Of a stretch of 64,000 bases of DNA, positions 14,201 through 29,200 are shown piece after piece. The position numbers and the translations under genes are program-made. Below the pieces are notes generated by a model. That model saw only the letters and a program-made list of their open reading frames with translations, searched no databases and was not told where the DNA came from. Origin of the DNA: Chitinophaga nivalis (GTDB taxonomy: Bacteria > Bacteroidota > Bacteroidia > Chitinophagales > Chitinophagaceae); the NCBI RefSeq assembly GCF_025989125.1, contig NZ_JAPDNR010000001.1, positions 5,134,087 through 5,198,086 of the forward strand. The letters are read 5' to 3'. Positions within the stretch are counted from its first letter, which is position 1. Each line of letters starts with the position of its first letter.

Positions 14201-17200
14201 CGGATAGATGGCGGCAGCTGTCTGATAGAATTCGAGGTCAATATTTTCTACTGCTACCGCATGATAAGCCAGTATATCTGTTAAACGGGTTTCATGCGCA
14301 TTGTCTGTCAGCACCACCCGTGTAGCCGTATCTGTTAGTATAAAGTTGATTCTTTCTTCCGGATAATCCGGATCTACCGGTACATAGGCACCGCCGGCTT
14401 TCAACACGGCCAGTATCGCTACCAGCATATATTCCGACCGGCCCAGGCAAAGGGCTATCAGGTCGTCCGGACGGATACTATAGGTACTCCGCAGATAGGC
14501 TGCCAGCACATTGGCACGTTCATTCAATTCCCGATAAGTCAGGGTATGATCCCGGAATACCACGGCAGTCTGATCCGGCGTTTGTAATACCTGTTGTTCA
14601 AACAGGTCCTGAATAGTCAGGTCGGCCGGATAGGTGGCGGCCGTAGCATTCCATTGCTGTATCACCTGCTGGTATTGCGTATCTGTCAATGAACGCAACT
14701 GCCGGGTTTCCAGTTCCGGATCTGCAATCAGCTGGTCCGTAAAATGATTGATGCCTGCCAGCAACTGCTCAATGACCGCTTCATCAAACAACTCCACGGC
14801 ATAGTTGAGCCGGAACACCAGTCCATGCTGCTGCAGTTCAAAGGCCGATACTTCCAGCGGATAATCCGGTTTCTCACGGGAACCCCTGAACGCAATGGAT
14901 AACACGCCTTCTTTATTGGCGACGTCAGACATCGGGTAGTTTTCATACACGAACAGCGTATTAAACAACCGTTCTCCTTCGCGCTGTACGCGGGCCAGGC
15001 TCATTTCACTCCGGCTGTTACCTTCCTGTATCTGGCGTTGTAAAGCCTGTACCACAGCGGCTACCGGCTCATTGGTATGTTGCAGTACCACCGGTACCGT
15101 ATTGATATATAACCCTACAGAATGTTCAATACCGGTTACCGGCAGGTTGCGGCCGGAAACCGTCATCCCTACCACAGTTACATCTGTGCCGCCATAGATA
15201 CTCAGTTGCTTATGCCACAGATATTGTAACAGGGCGTTGAGGGTAACGCCGTAGGTAGCACTTAATCTTTTCAGGCCATAGTAGCGGTCCTGCGTGAATA
15301 ACAATTCTTTCGTAAGACTTTCTGCAATCACCCCGTATTCAGACAATACCACCTTTCTCTTTTCCGGTTTCAGCAGGCTGCTCAGGTCTTCTGTTTCCTG
15401 TAACGGCGCTACCAGTTCTGCCCAATAGGTTTTATTGTCCAGGCGGTGTTCCTGCAGGTATTGCCGGGCCTGCCGGAAGCTGCTGTCTTCTTCCACCTGT
15501 ACGGCCACGCCCTGCAGTAATTGCAGATAGGTATCGTGGATATATCCCACCAATACCGGCATGCTCCAGCCATCCAGTGTAATGTGGTGGTGACTGAAAA
15601 TGCTGGTAAACGCCTGCTCATCCCATTTCACCAGGATCACGCGGAATATCTTACCCGTTCCCAGGTCATAAGGTTCTTTCCGGTCATCCGCCAATACTTC
15701 CAGCAAGGCTGCGTCCCTGTCTTCCGGCGTTGTACCGCTCTTATCAATAAACCGCCAGTCGAGTATTCCGGTTTTGTCAATGATTTGTATCAATGCTTCT
15801 TCCCAGGCAAAGCGCAGGCGCAACGTACTATACTTTTGCTGGGTATAACGCCAGGAGTGTTCCAGCAACTGTAAATCCATCGGGCTGTTGTAGTCCCATA
15901 CAATTTGCACGCGGTAGGCATCCGTGAGCATACCCTTATGCAGGGCATGATAAATCAGTCCTTCCTGCAAGCCATTCGCCAGGTATACCCCGCTGATTTC
16001 CCGTTCTGCCTGCAGTACATCCAGGTGTGCATCAGATACCACATACCCGATATCGCTACCGGTGAGGTATGTACGCCCTGCCTGATGCAGTTGGTCAATC
16101 AGCGTCTCCAGTGTTTGCTGATATCCGGCAGCCAGTGCTGTCAGCAATGCTTCCGGCCAGTGACCTGCCAGCGTAAAGCGTAGGCGGCCTTCCATCACCA
16201 ATCCGTTGATGACCAAAATACTTTCCGGTTTGTTGGCCGGCGATACGGCGAAGCCGCTGGCTTCACCGGTAATAGACCAGTCTGCAGCACTGGTGCCACC
16301 CTGGTTATCAAATTGTCCGAGATAGTTAAAGCTGATCAGCGGCAGTTCCTGTTTCACATATCCCAGCAACGCCCCATAGCCGATACCGTTATGTTTTATT
16401 TTCCGCAAGGCATCTTTCACGGCAACAACAGCAGCGGTGACATTGCGGCTGGCTGTCACCGGCAGCTCTACCGGATACATCGAGGTAAACCAGCCAACGG
16501 TATGCGTGATATCGATATCCGATGATACATCTTCCCGGCCATGGCCTTCCAGCAACACATGGTGTTTATCGGCTCCGGTAACACCTGCCAATGCTACACC
16601 CAAAGCACCTAGTAACAAGTCGTTGATACGGGTATTATACACCTGGTTACATTCCCGCAGCAACAAATTGGTATATGCGGTATCCAGTTCAAATCCTGCC
16701 TGTCCGACCTGGTCTGTTTCCAGGGTTCTTAATTTGTTATTACTATCCGGTACACCGGCGGCGATACCTGCCCAATAAGCGGTTTCTTCTTCCGGGTTGA
16801 CGGTTTCTATTTCCTGATAGGCAGCAATAGCGTTTATCCATTGCCGGTAGCTGCTGCCTTTAGCACCCAACACCGTACTGCCTTCCAGTGACGACACAGG
16901 AGTTGGTTTTGCTGTTTGTATGTATTCGTATATTTTTTTCAGGTCTTCTGCGATAATACGCCAGCTCACAGTATCCATGATCAGGTGATGGAATGCAAGC
17001 CAGATTCTGGCCCGTCCGTCCGGATAACCATCCAGATAGCCGGCCGCCCAAAGCGGTGCCTGTTGCAGTTCAAACCCATGCTGCCAGGTAGTGAGTACTT
17101 CCTGTAAAGCATCCGGGCCTGCTACACTACTGACATCCAGATAATGTAACGTGACCCGAGTCGTAGCCTCTTCATAATGCTGACGGTAACCAGATGTCTG

Positions 17201-20200
17201 TTTTTCAAAACGGAACCGTAAGGCATCATGGTAACGGAAGAGTACCTGCAAACTTTCTTCCAGGATAGTTTTATCCAACGCCGGTACCCCTATCAAAAAG
17301 GACTGATTCCAATGATGAGCCGCCGCATAGTTGCCTTTATCGGCCAGCTGGAAGAACCATTCCTGTATGGGTAATAAATTACTTTCCCCGGTGAGGATGC
17401 CTTGTTCTGATTGTATGGTGATGGTAGCAGATAAAGTATGTACCAATACATTTTCATACAAGGTAGCAATCGTGCGATAGTTAAAGATATCACCGATACC
17501 AACTGATACGCCTAAACGTTGCCGGATGCGGCTCACCAACTGAATACTGATAATACTGTCGCCTCCCAGCCGGAAAAAGTCGTCATGCACCCCGATACCT
17601 GCCGACTGCAGTCCCAGTACATCTGCATATATTTCACACAGTATTTCTTCTGTGGCATTTTTGGGAGATGCATACGTTGTGCTGTCGGTAAACAGCGGAT
17701 CCGGTAATGCGCGCTTATCCAGCTTGCCGTTTGGCGTCAGCGGCAGCTGTGTCAGGAACATCAGGGTAGCCGGCACCATATATTCCGGCAGATGTGTATT
17801 TAAGTATTCCAGCAGCACAGTCGTATCCAATGCCTCGTCGGCTACATAATAGCCTGCGAGGTATTTACTGCTACCGGATTCCTGTTCCCGTGCCAGCACT
17901 ACGGCATGCCGGATACCTGGGTAGGCCAGCAACCGGTTTTCTATTTCACTCAGCTCTATACGGAAACCACGGATCTTCACCTGCCAGTCATTTCTACCTA
18001 CATATTCCAGGTTACCGTCCGGTAAGTATCTTACCAGGTCACCGGTTTTATACAACCGGCCATTATAGTCTGCTGCCGCTTCTGCTGCTGTGCGGAATGG
18101 ATTAGGAATGAAACGTTCTGCGGTTAGTTCCGGTAAGTTCAGATATCCTCTGGACACGCCGGCCCCACCGATGTACAGCTCTCCTACCGCGCCTACCGGT
18201 AAAGGCACCAGCTGGCTGTTTAAAACATACGCAGTTGTATTACCCAACGGCCGGCCAATCGGGATAACACCCGATAAAACCGTGTCGTAGTTATTACATA
18301 GCCAGGTAGTCGCAAAGGTGGTACTTTCTGTAGGCCCATACCCATTTACCAGTTTCACGCCTTCGTTCTTTTCAAAGAATCGTTTCACATGGTTCAGGGA
18401 AATCTGTTCACCTCCCACAACAATATACCGGAGACTCTGTAACCCGCTCAGTTGTTCGTCTACCAGCGTATGGAACAAAGAAGTAGTGATAAAGGAAATG
18501 GTAATATGATGATGATTGATGAAATTGTCCAGGCTGGCGGAATCCAGGAAAACGGATTTCGCGGCAATGATCAGCGTACCGCCATGCAGCAACGCCCCAA
18601 AGATATCAAACACCGATCCGTCAAAGGAGAAGTTAGCCAGGTTCAATACGCGGTCATCTTTTCCAAAAACAACATAGTCTACACCTTTCACCAACCGGCT
18701 GATCATCTGGTGCTCCACCATTACGCCTTTCGGGATACCCGTAGTACCACTGGTATACATCACATACGCGAGGTGGTGCGCATCCACCGGCGTGAGCGGA
18801 TTCGTACGGGGATAATTGTTATATACGGCATCGCGGAAGAAAGCGCTGTTTACATTTTCCACGGCAACGTCATCATAAGCTGTCAGTTCATTGAGCCATT
18901 CTTCATGCGCGGCATCTGTCAATATCACGCGGGTAGCGGTGTCCGATAAGATGTAAGACACCCTTTCACCCGGATAGGCAGTATCAATAGGCACATAGGC
19001 AGCTCCTGCTTTCAGGATGGCCAGTATAGCCACCACCGTTAGTTCGGAGCGATCCATAAAGAGTCCGATCAGGCTATCGGGACCAGCTTTATAAGTAGTT
19101 CGCAGATAGGCAGCCCAGGCATTGGCCCGTTCGTTCAATTCCCGGTAAGTCAGCGACCGGTCTTCGTAGATGACAGCTATCTGATCCGGCGTCTGTGCCG
19201 CATGCTGTTCAAACTGGAAGTGGGTCGTCTGGTCAAACGGATACGCCTGTACGGTATTATTCCAGTTATATACAATTTCCTGGTAGCGCGTTTCATCGAG
19301 GTAGCGGAAGGCATCCGTTGTGATATCCGGTTGTGCCACCAACTGATCCACGAGGCTTTCAATACCATCCAGTACCTGTTCCATCATGGCGGTTTCAAAC
19401 AATTCGCCGGCATACTTCAACCGGAATGACAGTTGCTGGCCATGTTCCAAGGCGGCTACTTCCAGCGGCAAATCTGATTTTTCCACGGACTCCCGGAAGT
19501 GTAACAACAACTCACCGTCTGCTGCGCTGTTGATAATCGCCGGATAGTTCTCGTATACAAACACGCTGTTAAACAGCCGCTCTCCTTCTTTCTGCAAGCG
19601 GGCCAGACTCATTTCACTCCGGGTGTTGATCTCCTGTATCTGTTCCTGCAAGGACTGAATCAATGCAACGGCAGAACCAGTCGTATGTTCCAGGATCACC
19701 GGCAGCGTATTAATAAACAATCCGATGGACTGCTCAATACCAGCTATCGGCAGATGACGCCCGGATACCGTCATACCCACCACCGTGGTGCTGCTCTGGC
19801 TATAGATACTCAGTTGTTTGTGCCACAGATACTGTAACACGGCATTGAGGGTTACCCCATTCTTCGCACAAAAATCTTTCAGGGCATGATAACGGGTATC
19901 CGTAATCGAACGGTTTAAAATCTTCACTTCCCGGATATGCCGGTAATCCCCCAGTACCAACTGTCGCTTATCCTGTTTCAATAGTCCGCTCAGCTCTTCC
20001 TTCGTCTGTATTTTATTGATATAGGACTCCCAATAAGCCAGGTTATCATCTCTATGTGCCTGCAAATATTGCCGGGCAATGATATAACTGCTATCCGGCT
20101 CTGTATCTGCCGCCTGGCCATGTTTCAGCTGCAGGTAGGTATTATGCAGATAATTCAGCAACAGCGGCATACTCCAGCCATCTATAATCACGTGGTGATG

Positions 20201-23200
20201 ACAGAAGATACAGCGATAGGCAGTATCACCCAGTTTCAACAGATATACCCAGAACAGTTTTCTGGACGACAAATCAAATGGTATAGACCTGTCTGTATCA
20301 GACAACCGGTTGAGATAGGCTTCCTGTTCTGCTGCCGGCAAATGGCTCAGGTCTATAAACCGCCAATCCAGTTCGCCGGTTTTATCGATTACCTGTACCA
20401 GTGTTTCTTCCCAGGCAAACCGTGTACGCAGGGTAGCAAATTTCTGCTGGGCATATCGCCACGCCTGTTCCAGTTTAGGTACATCCAGCTGATTGCGGTA
20501 ATCCCAGCTCATCTGAATCCGGTATGCTTCATCATCGGCCCCCTGGAACAAGGAGTGATAAATCAATCCCTCCTGTAAACTGTTCGCCAGGTATATACCT
20601 GCAATCTCCTGTGTTGCCTGTAGTTCCTGCAAATGCGCATCGGATACGACATAGTCAATATCGCTGGCAGTGAGATAACTTCTGCCGGCTGATCCCAGGT
20701 AACGTACGAGTGCTTCCAGTGCCTGCTGATAAGCCGATGCCAGCGCCGACAACAACGCTTCCGGCAACTGTCCGGATAACATAAAGCGTAGCTGTCCGTC
20801 TATCACAATGCCATTTACGGCCAGGATGTTATGATCATTATTACGCGCAGATACGGCTACACCGGTGCTTTCATCGGCCACAAACCAATCTGTTGCCGCC
20901 GGCTTACCCTGTCCGCCTTCTACCTGACCCAGGTAGTTAAAACTAAGTAAGGGTAAGGTATTGGCATGATAACCATATAAGGCCCCATAGCCGACACCGT
21001 TATACCGGATCTTTCTCAGCGATTCTTTCACCGATATAATTAAGTTACCCGGATGTGCTTTATCTGTGGTGATTAATTCTACCGGATAAAGACTGGTAAA
21101 CCATCCTATGGTATGTGTGATATCGATATCTGTCTGCAGGTCTTCCCGGCCATGTCCTTCCAGTAATACATGATGCCGGTCGTTACCGGTCAGCTCAGAC
21201 AATGCCAGGCCCAATGCTGTCAGTAACAGGTCATTGATACGGGTCTGGTATACCTGATGACTATCCCTCAACAGGAAGGCAGTCTGTTTTTTATCCAGCT
21301 CCAGGTGTACCCTGCTTGTTGCCGGCACCGCCCTGGATGTCAGCCAGGTATTACTTTCCGGTATCCCGGATGTAACGCCTGTCCAGTAAGCGGCTTCGTC
21401 TACTACCTGGTCTACATCCTGATACTGATAGGCAGCAACAGCGTTTACCCATTGCCGGTAGCTGCTGCCTTTGTCACCCAATATTTTGTCAACGGTCACA
21501 GCTGGCAATGCAGCGAGGTCGGTTTGTTTGACGTGTACCGCCTCCCATAAGTAGTCATATATCTTTTTAAGATCTTCCTGGAACGTACGCCAGCTGACGG
21601 TATCCATTACCAGGTGATGGAAGGCAAACCATAACCTTGCCCGGCCATCTTCATAGCCGGTAAAGTAACCAGCAGCCAGTAACGGGCCGTTCAACAGGTC
21701 AAATCCTTCCTGCCAGCCGGTCAATATCGCGGGTAATGCTTCCCTATCAGATAATCCGCTCACATCCAGGTAATGTACCGGTACCGCTGTCACGGCTTCA
21801 TCATAATATTGGTAATAACCTTCGTCCCGTTTATCATAGCGGAAGCGTAAGGCATCATGATAATTGATCAGTTTCACCAGGCTCTGTTCCAGTATGGCGG
21901 TATCCAATGCCGGCACGCTGAGGATAAAGGACTGATTGAAGTGATGTGGTGCAGCATAACTACCCTGGTCTGTTTCATGGAAGAACCAGGCCTGTACCGG
22001 CAACAAGGCGCTCTCGCCTGTCAGGATGCCCTGTTCCGACTGTATGCGGGCGGCAACAGCAGCATGCGCAATCACATGCTGATACAACGTAGCCACGGTA
22101 CGGTGGCGGAAGATATCCTTGATACTTACGGAGATCCCTAAACGCTGTTTAATACGATTCACCAATTGAATGCTCACAATGCTGTCTCCTCCCATATGGA
22201 AGAAATCATCATGTATGCTGAGGCCTGTAACCGGTAATCCCAGCACCGCTGCATAGATTTCACACAGCGTTGCTTCTGTTTCGTTTTCAGGCGCCTGATA
22301 AGTATGCGTTTCTTTGTATTGCGGATCTGGTAATGCGGCACGATCCAGTTTACCGTTTATCGTCAGCGGTAACTGATCGAGGTGCAGCAATACCTGCGGC
22401 ACCATGTACTCCGGTAAAGCGGCGCCCAGATAGGATTGCAGGATGGCGGTATCCAATGTATCGTCCCCTACATAGTATCCGGTGAGGTACTTACCACCAG
22501 CCGCCTGTTCCCGCGCCAGCACAACGGCCTGGCGGATACCGGGATAGGTAGTGAGTCTGTTTTCTATTTCTCCCAATTCAATGCGATGCCCACGGATCTT
22601 CACCTGGGAATCGGTACGGCCTGCAAATTCCAGGTTACCATCCGGTAAATAACGTACCTGATCGCCGGTCCGGTAAAGCCGGGCATTATAGTCAGCAGCC
22701 CGCTCTGCGGCTGTCTGGAAAGGATTAGCGATGAAGGCGGCGGCGGTGAGTGCCGGCTGGTTCAGGTAACCACGGGCCACACCGGCGCCACCAATGTATA
22801 ATTCTCCGGTAGCTCCCGGCGGTACCGGTAATCCGTTACCGTCCAGCACATACACCGTGGTATTGGCAATCGGACGACCAATCGGCAAACCAGCCAATGC
22901 GCTGTACTGATCCGGCAAACACAGCCAGGTAGTGGTAAATAAAGTACCTTCTGTAGGCCCATAACAGTTAAGAATATACGTAGGCCGTTCCGGTTGCGCC
23001 ACCAATCGATCCATCAACACTTTATCCAGGGCTTCGCCACCTACCAGCAGGTATTTCACCCGGTTGGCGATACTGTTATCCAGCAGGTATAAGCTATCGA
23101 ATAATGTTTTAGTCAATGACAGGATGCTTACCTGGTGTGTTTCCAGCAACGCTTTAAAGGCTGCCACATCGGCGCTGAGCGCCAGTATATCTTTTACCAG

Positions 23201-26200
23201 CACCAGTTGCCCACCGTTTAACAGTGGCCCCCATATCTCCAGTACGGAAGCATCAAACACAAAAGTAGATACCCCCAGGAATACATCTGTTGCTTTGATG
23301 TCCAGGTAATTGGTGTCTTTTACCAGACGCACGGCATTATTATGCGCCACCATCACCCCTTTCGGCTGGCCGGTAGTGCCACTGGTATACATCACATAAG
23401 CCAGGTCGCGGGCCGTATTGATCACCGTCGGATTAGTGGCAGGATAAGTATTTTTTACGGATGCGGCCAATACCGGCGCCGTCATATTTACTATGTCAAA
23501 TGACAATTGTTGGCGGAAGGTTTCCAGCTGTGTTGCCTGCGCTTCATCTGTCAATACTACACGGGTACCGGTATCAGACAACAGATAAGCGATTCTTTCT
23601 GCCGGATAATTGGTATCCAAAGGCACATAGGCTGCACCGGCTTTTAAGATGGCCAATATCGCCACCAGTACCTGTTCTGAACGTTCCATATACAGGCCGA
23701 TCAAATCATCCGCACCGGTATTATAAGTAGCCCGCAGATAAGCTGCCCATACATTTGCCTGTTCATTCAGCTCGCGGTACGTCAACTGCCGGTCTTCACA
23801 GATAATCGCCGCATGATCCGGCGTCAGGGCTACCTGCGCTTCAAACAATGCCTGGAGCGTCTGACCGGAAGGATACGGCGATGCCGTTGCATTCCACTGG
23901 TGTACCACTTCCTGGTACTGTGTATCGCTGAGATAACGTAATCCCTTCGTTTCCACTGCCGGATCATATAACAACTGATCCACCAGGTTGCCGATGCCGT
24001 CCAGTAGTTGCCGGAGCATAGCGGCATCAAACAATTCGGCCGCATATTGCAGGATGAAGCGAATCGCTTCTCCCATATCCACCACCGTTACACCCAGTGG
24101 ATAATCCAGTTTACCAACGGCATCTGCTGCGCCCAGTGATATAGTTAATTCCCCTTCCGCAAAGCCATTGGCGGCGATCGGGTAGTTATCGTATACAAAC
24201 AAGCTGTTAAACAGCCGTTCCCCGGCTTTCTGCAGTCGTGCCAGGCTCACCTCACTACGGCTGTTTGCTTCCTGAATCTGTTCCTGTAAATTCCGGATGG
24301 CTGCCAACACCTGCGTGTCGGTATGTTCCAGAATAATCGGCAGGGTATTCAGGTACAATCCTACCGATTGCTCGATACCTGCGATAGGCAGGTTACGGCC
24401 GGATAAGGTCATCCCCACCACCGTGGTACCAGTATTGCCATACACGCTGAGCTGTTTATGCCACATGTATTGAATAACCGCATTAATGGTCACACCATGG
24501 GCTGCACAGAACACTTTCAGGGCCTGATAACGGTCATGGCTGAACGTCAGTTCCAGCACACCGGTTTCTTCCACCTGGCGGTAATCCGACAACACCACCT
24601 GGCGTTTTTCTTCTTTCAGTAAACCACTCAGCTCTTCCGCCTGTGTTATTTTCTGTACATAGTTTTGCCAGTAGGTCTGGTTGGCGGCACGATGTTCCTG
24701 CAAATAACGACTGGCCTGTTCATAGCTGTCTTCCTGCAGGGTGTTCACCGGCTCTCCTTTCACTAGCTGCAGATACGTTTCGTGCAGGTAGCCCAGCAGC
24801 AATGGCGTACTCCATCCATCCAGGATCACGTGGTGATTACTGAATACAAAGGTGTAATGCGCCGTATCTCTTTTGATCAGTTGCAGCCGGAATAACTTCG
24901 CGACCGACAAATCATAGGAGCGTAACCGGTCTGCCCGGAGGAGCGCTTTTATCTGTACTTCCTGTTCTGCTGCCGGTAAATGACTCAGATCCTGGTAATG
25001 CCATTCCGGTTCGCCGGTTTTATCGATCACCTGTACGAGGGCTTCTTCCCAGGAGAAACGCAATCTCAGGGTGCTATAGCGTTGTTGGGTATAGCGCCAC
25101 GCCGCCAATAGTTTGTCTGCTACGATCTCATTGTGGTACTCCCATACTGCCTGTACACGGTAAGCATCATCTTCATCCCCCTGATTCAGTGCATGGTAAA
25201 TAAACCCTTCCTGTAAGCCGGTAGCCAGATAAACACCTGTGATTTCCTGGCTGGCCTGTAAGGTCTGCAACAGCTCATCTGTCACGATATATCCTACATC
25301 ACTGCCTGTCAGGAAAGTGCGGGCTGTGTTATCCAGGTCATGCAGGAGTGTCGTCAACGCTTGTTGGTAAGCAGTTGATAACGCGGCTAATACGGCTTCC
25401 GGCAGATATCCGGTCAGTTCTACCTGCAGGCGTTGCTGCCATATGCCTGCGTTCAGCTGCAGTACGCCATAGCCGGGATTCGCTGATGATACCGGATTAA
25501 AGATGGCATCCGTAATCAACCAATCTTTGTTTGGCGCATCAAAACTACCGGCGTAGCTAAAGCTCACCAGGGGTAATGCCTGCAAGTGGTAACCCTGTTG
25601 TATACCATATGCTGCTCCATCCGGCTGTACCTTTCGTAGTATTTCTTTCGTGGCTGCAATCGTTGCCCCGGTATCTGCCGGTGTGGCTGTGTGCAGCAAT
25701 ATGGGATATAAGGAGGCAAGACGGCCTGTTGTACGTGTAGCCGGGATCGTTACCAATGGATTATTACGGTCATTATCTTCCAGCAACAGATGATGCTGCC
25801 GGCTACCGGTCAATTGCTGTAAGGCAACACCCCATGCCGCCAGCAGTAAATCCTGTGTACGGGTGTGGTAGATGTCATTGGCGGTTCCTGTCAGTTTTTG
25901 GGTAAGACTTTCCTCCAGTCTGAAAGTAGTCCGGTTGATCGTATCTGTACGCCTGCTCTCCCATAGTTTATTCGTTTCTTGTATACCGGCAGTACTTTCC
26001 GCCGGTGCGATGTCTGTTGCAGAGAAGACTTCCGTGGTAGCGTGTACCCATTGCCGGTAGCTGCTGCCTTTAGCACCTAATATGGTGCTGGCATTGATAC
26101 CAGCGATCGCTGTCTCTTCCAGACTGCCATCGGCTATACCGGCTGCCAGATACTGATATATTTGCTGCAGGTCTTCCGCCAGGATACGCCAGCTGGCTGC

Positions 26201-29200
26201 ATCTGTGGCCAGGTAATGAGCTGCCAGCCAGACACGGGCGCGATCAGACACGGTACTTTCGAGGTAAGCCGCTGTCAGCAACCGGCCATCAGACAGACTC
26301 AGTTTATTTTGCCAGCCGGCCAGTATGCCTGTCCATGCTGCTTTATCCGGCAGACTGTCGGTATCGAGATAGTATACCGTAATGGGATCTCCTTTCGCCT
26401 CATAATACTGTTGCCAGGTATCTTCTTGTTTTTCATAGCGGAAACGCAATGCATCGTGATAGCTGACCAGTTTGTTGATACTATGTTCCAGTATGGTTTT
26501 ATCCAGTACGGGTACTTCTATGATGATAGCGGAGGTTTGTTGCTCCGGAGCGTTGTAAAGACCTGCTGCCACCTGCCGGAAGAACCAGGTTTGTACCGGC
26601 GCCAACGTGCTTTCTCCTTCCAGGAGTCCCTGTTCACCCTGTGCGGCCGTACCGGCGGCCTCTTCCTGCGAACGGATATTGGCATATAGTGTGGTGATGG
26701 TGGTATAGGTAAAAATATCATCTATACTCACTGTGAAGCCTAAACGCTGACGGATGCGGCTGATCAACCGGATACTCACAATACTGTCGCCTCCCATCCG
26801 GAAGAAATCATCTTCCACACTCAGGGTGGCCGGATCCAGCCCCAGCACCTCTGCGTAAATTTCTACCAGCAAAGCTTCTGTTGCGGTTACCGGCGCCTGA
26901 TAAACAGGCGTATCGGTCAAACGCGGATCAGTTAGCGCGCGGATATCTGGTTTACCACTGGCGGTAAGGGGCAGGTGATCCAGGTGTATCAGGATACCCG
27001 GCACCATGTATTCCGGTAATCCGGCCTTTAAGAACGCCTGCAAATCTGATATGACTACCGGCTCATCTGCCACATAGTAGCCCACCAGGAATTTTCCTTG
27101 CTGGGAGGCATGTTCTTTCGCCAGTACAATAGCCTGGCGGATTTCCGGATAGGCCGTGAGCCTGTTTTCTATTTCTCCGGGTTCTACCCGGTTGCCGCGA
27201 ATCTTCACCTGAAAATCACTTCTACCAATAAATTCCAGGCTACCATCCGGTAGATACCTTACCAGGTCACCGGTTTTGTAAAGCCGGTCTTTTTCCGGCG
27301 ATGTCCGGAATGGGTTATCTATAAAACGTGTAGCCGTGAGCGTATCCTGATGCAGGTAACCACGCGCTACACCCGGCCCGCCGACAAACAATTCTCCTAT
27401 CGCACCGGGCGGTACCGGCAAGTACCGGCTATCCAATACGTAGGTAGTTACATTCGGTAATGGCCGGCCGATATTAAACGAACTACCGGCTGGTGTATAG
27501 TGATGCAGGGTCGCACACACCGTTACTTCTGTAGGACCATAGGCATTGATCACATGGGTACCCTGCGCATGGTATTGTTCCAGCAGGGAGACATTGGTCG
27601 TGTCTCCTGCTACAATCAAGGTATCCAGCGGCAATATGCACGTAGTATCCAGCAGGGCCGGCGGTATCGTGGCAATGGTAATGGAATTGGCCACGATGTA
27701 ATTTCTGAGGAGATACAGATCTGTTCTCGTTTTGTTATTCAGTATATGTAGCTGATGACCATATACCAGGGCGGTGAACAGTTCACTGACATGCGCATCA
27801 AATACATAGTTGGCATACCATAAAGCGTGCTGATAGCCGCTATCTGCCAGACCAAAAGCAGCGCCTTGTTTCAAAGCCAGGTTCACCACACCACGGTGTT
27901 CAATCATCACACCTTTGGGCTGGCCCGCGGTACCACTGGTATAGATCACATAGGCCAGGTGAGCAGGCCCCGTAGCGGTTACCGGATTGGCTTTCGGATA
28001 AATGGCCATAGCCGCGGTATCCAGGAATGCACTTTCGATATTTTCAATCGCCACACTGTGATAGGCCAGTATTTCCGTGAGCCGGTTTTCATGGGTAGCA
28101 TCTGTCAATACCACATCCGCGTGGGTATCCGACAGGATAAAGGCAATTCTTTCTTCCGGATAAGCCGGATCTATGGGTACATAAGCGCCGCCTGCCTTTA
28201 GAACTGCCAGGATAGCGACCAGCAGGTGGTTGGAACGCTCCAGGCAAAGCGCTACCAGATCATCCGGATGGATGCCATAACTGCTGCGCAGATAGGCTGC
28301 CAGCACATTGGCCCGTTCATTCAGTTCCCGGTAGGTCAGGCTTTCATTTTCAAATACCACGGCCGTCTGGTTTGGTGTACGTGCCGCCTGTTGTGCAAAC
28401 AAGGTGTGAATGGTCTGATTTGCGGGATACACTTCCGCTGTTTCGTTCCAGTGGTGAACTATTTCCCGGAACTGTGTTTCATGCAGATAACTGAGCGCCC
28501 TTGTAGCCAGCTGAGGGTGGTCTACCAGCTGCGTTAGCAGCAGCTCAACGCCATCGAGCAACTGCGTGATCATACGGTCTTCAAACAATTCGCCGGCATA
28601 CAGCAATATAAAGATCAGTTCCTGTTCATGGTCGATCACATTTACTTCCAGCGGGTAATCCAGCTTTCTCAGTGATTCTCCAAACGAAACATACAGTTTA
28701 TCTTCTCCAAAATCATTGGCGGGCATCGGAATATTTTCATACACAAAGATGCTGTTGAACAGTCTTTCTCCTTCCTGCTGCAATCGCGCCAGGCTCATCT
28801 CACTCCGGATATTAGCTTCCTGTATCTGATCCTGCAGCGACTGTATGGCTGTCAGGATCTGCTCATCGGTATGTTCAAAAACAACCGGCAAGGTATTAAT
28901 GTACAACCCTACCGATCCCTCTACGCCTGTTACCGGCAGGTTACGGCCGGAAACCGTCATCCCCACTACTGTAGTATTGCTGTTGCCATATACACTCAGC
29001 TGTTTATGCCACACATACTGCATCACTGCATTCGGGGTGAATCCATGTGTTGCACAGTAATTTTTAAGGGCATGGTAACGGTCACGGCTGATCGTAAATT
29101 TCTTTATAGCCAGGTCCGTAATTCCGCGGTAATCTGCAATGGACACATACCGGTGTTCCGGTTTCAGTAAACCACTCAGGTCTTCGCGGCCCTGTATCCG

